Shown here in pieces: positions 56,105 through 64,000 of a stretch of DNA of 64,000 nt. The stretch is from Calonectria ilicicola (lineage: Eukaryota > Ascomycota > Sordariomycetes > Hypocreales > Nectriaceae), in assembly GCA_020809705.1 (NCBI GenBank), contig CP085831.1, positions 1,116,001 to 1,180,000 of the forward strand, written 5' to 3'. The stretch's first letter is position 1, and every line of letters starts with the position of its first letter. A program made the position numbers and the translations under genes. The notes under the pieces were generated by a model. That model saw only the letters and a list, made by a program, of their open reading frames with translations. It made no database searches and was not told the DNA's origin.

Positions 56105-57054
56105 TTAAGAAGCATTTGAAGATTTAAACCCTTCTGCCAATGCCTTTTGGCCAACTTTTGTGAGGTCATCATTCAATAAAGTGTCCTTCTCAGACCCACT
56201 GATGGCCAGATGCAATAACGAAGCTGCCACATCCCGCACCCCAACTACTGGAACACCAACAATATTCTGAACAAGGGTGCGTCGGACAAACTGCAAAGCA
56301 TCCATCACCATGCCTTGGCTCTCGACGCCACCTATCAGGCCTGGCTTAATCACGTATGGCTCCACGCGGCCCTTGGAATTTTTCCCATACTCGAGGACTT
56401 TGTTCTCGACATCACCCTTTAGGGCGTTAGTTTTAGCTTCGAATTGTTGCATGCAGCGCAGATGCAACCAGGGGATGGGAGAATTCTTACCCGCATTACA
56501 GAATAGTCGCCCATGATATAAGGCTTCTTGCTAGGATCTCTTTCTGCGTTTGAGCCGCTGGTGTAGATGAAGCGGAGTGGGGTCGTCTTGGAGGCTCTCA
56601 GCTCTGGCAGCGTTTCCAGTCCTGTGACTGTGTAATCCCTACAAATTTTGCACACATCGGCCCAGGAAAAAGTCCTCGATTTCGCGGGTGTTATAGCGAT
56701 AAGCCTGCCATGAAAATTAATTGTTAGTTGATTTTGGCCCATTTGATGAATGCGTCGTCATTTCGGCGTCGATCCAATTGTCCCGTGCGGGGCAAGACAT
56801 CAGGGATATGATACGCACCAAATGACGGCGTCGGCATCAGCGAGATCTGCTTTAACGCTGTCCGGATAATTGCTAAAGTCATTGCAGGTGACAGATTTAT
56901 ATTTCGAGAGATCAACATCGGCTGCCACTTTTTCAGGAATTGGTGTATCACGACGTGCCAAGGCGACTAGTGACGTGATGGACTTGATCGACAAGGCCTG
57001 GCGAATCACTTCCGTAGCGACGAAGCCGGTCGCGCCAGCCACAATGACCTTCAT
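56105..57054 (-). CDS. NAD(P)-binding Rossmann (NmrA/SDR-like) protein
   Basis: Three exons (57054-56819, 56704-56491 and about 56416-56105) give about 253 residues. The N-terminus MKVIVAGATGFVATEVIRQA has the GxxGxxx dinucleotide-binding loop, followed by ALARR, SVTCNDFSNYPDSV and, across intron 1, ADAVIWCLIAITPAK-like Rossmann strands. LRFIYTSGSNAERDP supplies the SDR strand-5 Ser, and VEPYVIKPGLIGG the Pro-Gly turn. Atypical NAD(P)-binding SDR or NmrA-like proteins act as oxidoreductases or redox sensors. Intron 2 boundaries are uncertain; the acceptor at 56417 keeps phase, but one at 56437 would retain more conserved-looking sequence. Location is probably cytosolic. Confidence 0.75.
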
Positions 57055-60000
57055 AATAAGAATTGGAAGTTTTTCCTGATGGAATGTCGGATAGAATCTC
57101 GATAGTGAGAATGGTTTATCGCTGAAGGAAGATGCTTCATGGTTCTCGGGGATGACACGATATTTATTGAGTCTCAAACGCCACAGCGGGGCTACGTCAT
57201 AGCTAAGCTCGTTTTAGACGACAAAACAGTGGTCTCGCACAAGTACTGCATCCATTCGGGCCAACCATATCAGAACGAAGTCAACACTAAAATTATATCC
57301 AATCATAAGACGAAAATATGCCAGTGGTTTTGACACGGATAAAGCAGCACTTTCTCGTAGCCTTGATTTCACCAGCGCTCCAAGTGTCCTTTACTACGTC
57401 TGTATGGCTGTTGGGATCTGGTCCCGAGCTAATGCTTTGGCCCACACCTGAAAAACTAAGACAAGCCAGGTCCAGATCCGGCTGTCAGGTTGTCTTAATT
57501 CCTAAATCCGAACGTGCCCATTCTTGACCTCAAGAAACAATAGAATCTTTTTTTCCTCAAAGCTATTAGTCATCGGAATATGAGCAATATTGGGAATAGG
57601 AATGAATGGCTTAGCCCAGGTGACAGATAAATCTAGAGAGTAATACATGGGCCATGCAACTGTCAAACATGAGGTGTGCGGACGATTGGTTCGTGGTTTG
57701 TGCATGCAGATAGATCGATGGGGGCCCACGCATCGCTATATTGTGTCTTGACGTCTGGTGATGCTCCCATCTTATGAATAGCATCAGCAGGTGACTCTTA
57801 AAATGTATTGGCAAGAAAATCCCGCTAATGTGGGAATTAACGGTGTGCCTCGTAAATTTAAGTTATGCGACATGTGTTAGATACTTACTTTACCCAAAAA
57901 AGCTCCAGGCGGCGCTTGCTTGCTCCGAGGCCCTTGCTTTCTTGACCCTCAACTATCACAATAGAGCATGTTAAAAAAAAAAAGGTGTCGGATTTACTCT
58001 CTCGCCGAACTGGAACATATGTCCCCAGACTTAAAACATGGCTTGATGCGGACCAAGACTGGATTCACCTCTTCTCCGCTTAAATCAAACGCCCCTTGTC
58101 ATGTAGACCCAAAAACTTTGCAGGAGTCGAGCCTTATTTAAACCAGCGAAAATAATTTTGAATAATTTTGCCTCTTAAAGATGCACCTGCGGCCAAGCTT
58201 TATGATAATACAATATATTGTCATTTGGCCCAGCCCTAATATTGCAGAATGGGCCAACAACGACACCAGAAAAGTTTGAACTCATGCCTCCTTTTTTTCC
58301 CCGAATCATTTGGGAGTGGCTCACAATTTTTCAATTCACCCTTGTAACTGGGATTCCGTTGTTGTTACTCATTCTCATTGTTTAATAAAGCCTGGACCTA
58401 AAAAAACAAGGAGTAGAGTAGAACGAGTTACTCCGTTTGGATGTTCAGGTGCTTTTGTTTGTAGTTAATATTGACGTCCTGGATTTTTTCCGGCTCATAT
58501 TTCTCAAAGAATGTATAATTTTAGGATTATCGAACTTGTAAAAGGGACAGGCCAGATCGTCCAGGCTGTATGCCGTCATTTTCTTGTGTTCGTCGCCGCT
58601 TTCTAGCAGTTTATTTTCCTGCAGTACTTATTCTTTTTTTATGTAAGCATCGCCTATCTAAGGGCTGGCCCTATTGTGAGCGCACTGTTAGGTTTGGGCT
58701 TGTTAAGACAATGAAAGTTACTAGGGGTTATATAATTCAATTTGTGAGTTCAACTAAGACTCGGCTATGCGACCATAGCGGGACAAGCAGAAGTTTTTTT
58801 TTTTTTTTGGCTGTTTCAGGCTTCCAGTTTCTCAATAGAAGAAGGTAGGTGGATGTCAGGTGATCACAGGTAGATGCAACGTATAGTGGACGATGGGCTT
58901 CTGCAAGTGTGCATGTTCTAGCAACCGCAAAACATATGCGCTTGTCAGTCACGTGAGAAGGTGGCATAAACGTATATCAATTTGGATCATACCATGGAAC
59001 GGGGATATCTATGTAGTCTCACCATTTACTGTAGTGCTGAGAAATGCGTGGATATTGATGAAAGAAATGGAGGGCTAAAGCGGTGAAGGATCGAATGTGA
59101 GTCTGGATGAAGCCCACAGAAAATGTGATGGAATCAGCCTAGTTGGTCACAATTGTGATAGGCGGCAGATTTTTAATTTGGTGGCGCAAAACTCATATCT
59201 GCATTTATCAGTCTGGGATTCAAATCAAGCACAAGAGAAAAAGCTCCCACAGGCTCCTGGGCGCAGGCCGATGTCGATCCCAAACAAGTATGGACTAGAA
59301 AGAATAATAGCTCATCAGGAACATGAAGGCCAGAGTCGGTAATATTATTTTGCCATTCAGTTGGGGTTTATGGTTTCGGTAGTCCGCGGGCATGCTAGCG
59401 GCGCTTTGTTCGCCTTGGGCTCCGATCATGACGCCTCGTCTGGGGTGCCGTGTCGCACAACCGCACAACATAATTGATAAAACATGGTGGCCAACCCGCT
59501 GTGTAAAAGATATTGTAGCAACCTATTTGATGCAAGATAAACATAGATGACCTTCCAACATAAAGATAATATCTACCGTTTTAGATAATTACTAATAATG
59601 GTAAACAAATTAGGACATGCTGTAGCCCATTGAGGTGGGTCTGATATGTCTGCCTGCTTATTAGGTTGCTGCACGCTGAAATTAGGACATCATTCGGTTA
59701 GACGATCAAAGCCTCGACCACACAATTCATCAATATTTCATCAGATTTATCAACATTGAATGGCTATGAGCCTCAGTTGATCGGCCAAAACCAACGACCT
59801 TGTCCATAATATTCCAGGCGACCAATAACGGCTGAAGCCACATATAGCACAAAAAACCGATCTGTTTGGGTGGGCTAGAAGGAAAAATGTATTCAGATGT
59901 TTAATTCAATAGGGCTTGACCTTTCCTTTCACCGACAAATCGAAGACGAAACGTGGCAAAATCTGGTGCGAGTACCCAGTCTCGGCTGCATGAGGGCAAT

Positions 60001-60425
60001 GGGAAAACCTCGGGTTTGAGAATGGTGTGCAGGACTAAGTAACGCTTATTGAGCGAGTTTATCTGAGACAGAAGATTGAAATAGCTTCACATTGTGTTTT
60101 TTACCATTCGTTAAATAAGCTTCTAAACATTTTAACAAATGATGCTGCGTCGCGGTACATACGATGATCTCTTGTCGACACTATACTCAAGCTTTTTGCA
60201 ACCCTGACCTGTGGGCGGTGGCTGATGCGCGCCAGGGGGGGAGCTCACTAAGGTAGACTAAAGCACCCCCAGCCAAATATCTCTTGAAGCCTTCCCGCTT
60301 TTCTCAAAAAAAATGTACGCTGGCCATTTTTGATCTTTTAATTTACAGTTTCCAAAGTTCCTTTTTTCTGGAGACGGCAGTATCCTATCCCGAACAACAT
60401 CAGGTTCGACAAATCAGGCTCGAGC
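57055..60425. other. Long gene-poor region
   Basis: About 3.4 kb with no supported gene. It includes homopolymer runs (A near 57970, T near 58795) and many overlapping short frames without motifs. It may hold old transposon debris, but no ends or coding remains could be recognised. The promoter of the second NLR lies at the right end. Confidence 0.4.
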
Positions 60426-63400
60426 ATGCCTCCTATCTGTGAAGATGAAGGTACCGACAGTCACATATCTACAGAATGGCAACTGTCTGAGGCAGAAACG
60501 GCCGCATCATCTGCTGCAGGGCTTTCAGGCACATCCGTGATGAGCACTGAACACATTCAGACTCTTGCTAAGCCAATTACGTCCGCTAGTGATACGGACT
60601 TAACACTCAGCTTGGCCAAATTGGCTCTTGGGGAGTCATCAGCGTCTCACCGACGTGAAAGACTATTGAACACCCTTCCATTTGCCTCGATGGGTAAATG
60701 TTTGACGGCGATCAGGTCTGCTCGCCCTACATGCAAGTGGTTCCTTCAACTCCCCGGGTATCTAAAATGGCTTCACCCCCAAAGCCACTCAGAGCATCAT
60801 GGCATTTTGTGGGTTAGAGGCAAACCAGGCAGCGGCAAATCAACCTACATGAAGTTTTTATATGAGCAAATGCAAGAAACACAGCATCTTCCGAATAACT
60901 TCAGTGTCTACTTCTTCTTCAACGCCGGAGGAAAAGAGCTTGAGAAATCTGCTTGGGGAATGTACCGATCCCTACTTTCTCAATTGCTTGTGGGCTACAC
61001 TGATCTTCAACAAGTTCTCAATGCATTTGAGGCAATGTCAGGAAGTCCTCTTGAATGCCCCAATGTAAAGGCATTGCAAGCCTTTTTTACAATGCAGTCT
61101 CTGGCCTTGGTCATCGTTCTCTCACGTGTTTTATTGATGCTCTTGACGCTTGCGAAACCCAAGCAGCTATAAAAATAGTCAAGGAATTAGAAGACTTGGC
61201 GGATCACTGCTCAATCAAAGGCTTGAACCTCCGAATTTGCTTTTCTACTCGCCATTATCCCCATTTTAATACGAAACGCGGTCTGCAAATTACCTTAGAA
61301 GATCAACAAGATCACTTCAATGCCATGAACAATTACATTCAGACTCACCTCTTGGTCAGCGGCACACCATCTAGTATGGAATTGGGGTCTCAAATTCGTG
61401 CGAGAGCTTCTGGGATGTTTCTATGGGTTGTATTGGCTATGGACACACTAAAAAGATCGGGTGGAAATGATGGATTAGACAAGCTATCCAAAAAGCTTAA
61501 GGACTTTATCGCTGATATCTTTAGACGAGATGATGAAAATATGGAGTAATTCTTTCATTCTGTCCTCTGGGTCCTGTGTGCAAGACGGAAGTTCAGACCG
61601 GATGAATACTTTCATGCCGTTTGGTCTGGGCTGTTATTGAAGATTCCACAACCTAAAATTCCGGATCTCACAACGCCAAACGCTAGTGAACGCATCAGCA
61701 CCTTTGTTACCAAGACATCGAAGGGGATCGTCGAAATCTCAACAGAAGATCGACCAATTATACAATTTATACATAGGAGTGTCGCAGACTATCTCGATAG
61801 AGAGAAAGGCCTTTGCACCCAGTGGCCCGAATTCGGACCTTATTGGCGCGACTTTGGAAACGAGATACTCAAGCAAATATGCCACAAATATCTCAACCAC
61901 CCTTCAATTACCGCGACAATAACCGATCTATCATCAAGTACGAGACCCTCACGTCTGAGCGATGTTGTCAAACGATACCCCTTTTTGAAGTATGCCAGCC
62001 AGAACATACTATATCATGCCAATGCCGCAGCGAATTCAATACCCCAGGATGAGTTTTTAAGAGAATTCTCTCTCTCAAGCTGGGTCACCCTCGTGAATCT
62101 ATTCGAAAAATCCGCAGATCATCGATATCCCCAAAACGCAAGTCTATCATATATTCTTGCGCACCGAGGTCATGCTGCCCTGGTTCATACAAGACTAAGA
62201 TCGGGGGATGATCTTTCGGTCACTTCAAAAGAGGTATTCAGAGATCCGCTGCTTGACTCATTGGCCAATAGACAGAAAGGCGGTGCTGTCGCTCTCCCGA
62301 GGCTACCATTGAATCTGCATGGCACATACAAAGCTTCTGAAAGCTCGAGCCACCAGAAAAGTCGAATGTATAAAAAGCGAATTGCGATATCTTGGGCTGC
62401 AGAAAACAACCAAAAAGAAATGCTCAGTTTATTGATGGAGAGAGGAATTTATGTTGATGAAGTTGATGGAGAGGGCAGAACAGCACTGTCAAGAGCCTTG
62501 GAACACGGGCATCATGCAATAACCAAACTCCTCATTGACGGAGGTGCCAATATTGATTTCTGTGATAAAATCGGCCGAACATCCCTCTTTTGGGCCGCTA
62601 AGGGTGGTGATGAAGCAATTGTAGAATTTCTTCTTCGCTGCGGTGCCAAAGCCAGTTGTGTTGATAGGAGCGGGAAAACACCTCTGTTTTGCGCAGCTGT
62701 TCATGGCTCTGAAGCCATAGGGAAACTCCTCATTGATAGAGGTGTTGATGTTAACCTTAGAGAAAAGATGGGACGAACACCCATTTTCTGGGCTGCAAAG
62801 CATGGCCATAAAGAATTCATCAAACTCCTACTTCGCTACGGTGCCGAAGTCAATTGCTTTGAAAATAATGGACAATCACCTCTCTTTTGGGCGGCGAAGA
62901 ATGGCCACACAGCAGTGGCAAAGCTCCTTATTAATAAGGGCATCGATCCGAATTTTAGTGATCACACTGGACGGACACCTCTCTTCTGGGCCGCGAAGTA
63001 TGGGCAAGAAGACTTTGTCAAAATTCTCCTTCGTCATGGTGCCGATGTCAAATATATTGATAGTAGTGGACGAACGCCTCTTTTTTGGGCCGCCAGGCAT
63101 GGCTACAAAGATATAGTGAGGATATTTATTAACAACGGTGCCAAGGTTAATTGCATCGATTACGATGGACAATCACCCCTTTTTTGGGCTGCAAGGCACG
63201 GACATGAACACACAGCGCGGCTCCTCCTTCAATGCGGCGCGGATGTCAACTGTGTTGATTACAGTGGCCAAATTCCTCTGTCTTGGGCAACAAAACATGG
63301 CCATAACGCTACCATCAGACTTCTAATTAGCAGGGGCTCCAATCTCAATTGGGTAGATAGAAATGGATTAACGTCTCTCCATTGGGTATCTGCGAATCTC

Positions 63401-64000
63401 CAGAAAGCGACAGAAGGGCATCATCATGAACACAAGAAAATACAGCCAATGAACACTAATCCTGGCAAAGATTCCGAAGATGCCTTCACATACTCCGCCA
63501 CTACTATAACTAGTAATCAGACTATTTCCAAAGAGGAAGACATCTCTCAGCCCACACAAGGGCTAATGGAGGAAGATTTTGACGATGCACAGACTGAGTA
63601 TTTAACGGAGTCGAGCGACACACACACAAGACCACAAACCTTTATTGCAGAGTTAGCTATGTGTCTATTCAACGAAATACGCTCATTAGAAACAGATACA
63701 GAGACTCAAATACGAGTTGCGGAAATTTTACCTGAGCTGCTTAGAGCTTTTTCACTGCGAGTTGGATATTCCTCTGCCAAAACTACCCCTTCCCAAAAGC
63801 ACCGAGAGCTTATGGTTTTAGTACATAAGCACAGAAAGTGAGTAGACGACCCCTTTGATCACAATTCCTTCTCTGCAGCCAATTATAATTTCAAGATATT
63901 TGTCTAATACTATGAAAATATAGTGAAATCGCTAGAACCTTTGCTAGTACAATACTCAATCAAGAACAAAGCAAGAAGACCATTGGACCTGACCCTGAGC
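60426..64000 (+). pseudogene. Second NACHT-ankyrin NLR, frameshifted, continues past the edge
   Basis: STAND-type protein. Residues about 75-110 hold the pre-NACHT block (RRERLLNTLPFASM; TCKWFLQLPGYLKWL), Walker A is RGKPGSGKST, and Walker B is LTCFIDALDACE. The frame shifts in a T6 run at 61083-61088: upstream reads NVKALQAFF, and YNAVSGLGHRSLTCF continues in the minus-one frame. A TAA at 61547-61549 interrupts DDENME/FFHSVLWVLCARR; the frame is otherwise open on both sides. Exon 61637-63837 then carries ten 33-residue ankyrin repeats (62366-63390). A GTGAGT...TATAG intron (63838-63923) leads to an exon running off the window. The N-terminal 70 residues are Ser/Thr/Ala rich and lack the amyloid motif of the first NLR. 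Probably a pseudogene unless the T run is a sequence error and the stop is read through. Confidence 0.78.
62366..63390 (+). repeat. Ten near-identical 33-residue ankyrin repeats
   Basis: Tandem 99-bp units with the core G(R/Q)(T/S)PLFWAA(K/R)HGH. They alternate strictly between a type with LLI-x2-G and a type with LLLRxGA, so the true duplication unit appears to be 198 bp. High internal identity is typical of recently amplified NLR sensor repeats. Confidence 0.8.

Noticed and set aside
60426..60640. Amyloid motif at the N-terminus of the second NLR
   Set aside because: The Ser/Thr/Ala-rich leader has no Gly-Asn/Asp-x-Tyr core or matching hydrophobic spacing.

Overview
This is a filamentous ascomycete (Pezizomycotina) nuclear window. 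The evidence is short GT-AG introns of about 45-100 nt with CTAAC-like branch sites, plus families typical of these fungi: hydrophobin, Zn(II)2Cys6 factor, PTH11/CFEM receptors, cutinase, NACHT-ankyrin NLRs, HET-S-like and Clr5 proteins. The left end has an extreme A+T block of the kind left by repeat-induced point mutation (RIP). The gene mix would suit Eurotiomycetes, but the sequence does not fix the genus. No tRNA, rRNA, CRISPR or operon-like structure was seen.

Layout. 1-3480: RIP-type A+T block of direct and inverted copies of one dead repeat. 3.55-3.96 kb: class I hydrophobin whose first splice donor is mutated. 4.7-8.5 kb: large ankyrin protein and a Clr5-domain gene. 9.5-14 kb: small basic protein, zinc-cluster regulator with a 28-nt microexon, seven-helix rhodopsin-like receptor. 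16.2-23.6 kb: proposed amyloid-signalling locus. 25-32.7 kb: bestrophin-like channel, acyltransferase, CFEM-PTH11 receptor. 34-41.5 kb: secreted beta-trefoil lectin, secreted Thr-rich protein, hypothetical protein, transglutaminase-like protein, GPI-type cupredoxin. 43-49.7 kb: broken acyltransferase, intact TPR-CHAT protease, decayed protein kinase. 51.3-57.1 kb: phospholipase D-like protein, cutinase, NAD(P)-binding protein. 60.4-64 kb: second NACHT-ankyrin gene, frameshifted, with a stop, running off the right edge.

The most interesting part is 16.2-23.6 kb. An NLR carries an N-terminal 21-residue HET-s-type amyloid motif. Tail to tail with it is a HET-S-like protein with a HeLo-type domain and two C-terminal copies of the motif, 14 residues apart. 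Divergent from that is an intact 434-residue protein with a DUF4097-like beta-repeat domain and one C-terminal copy. The layout resembles the known NWD2/HET-S receptor-executor pair plus a third partner that I do not recognise from described systems. The NLR also has about eleven turns of an 18-residue beta-solenoid between its ankyrin repeats. The NLR has two in-frame TGA codons and the HET-S-like frame has a TGA two codons after its only upstream ATG, so the receptor and executor may be inactive in this strain while the third gene is open.

A second theme is gene decay. Hydrophobin, NLR 1, HET-S-like, acyltransferase, kinase and NLR 2 all carry stops, frameshifts or a lost splice site. Several lesions could be C-to-T (or G-to-A) changes, as expected of RIP or cytosine deamination. 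All splice models were made by eye from consensus sites and reading-frame phase.
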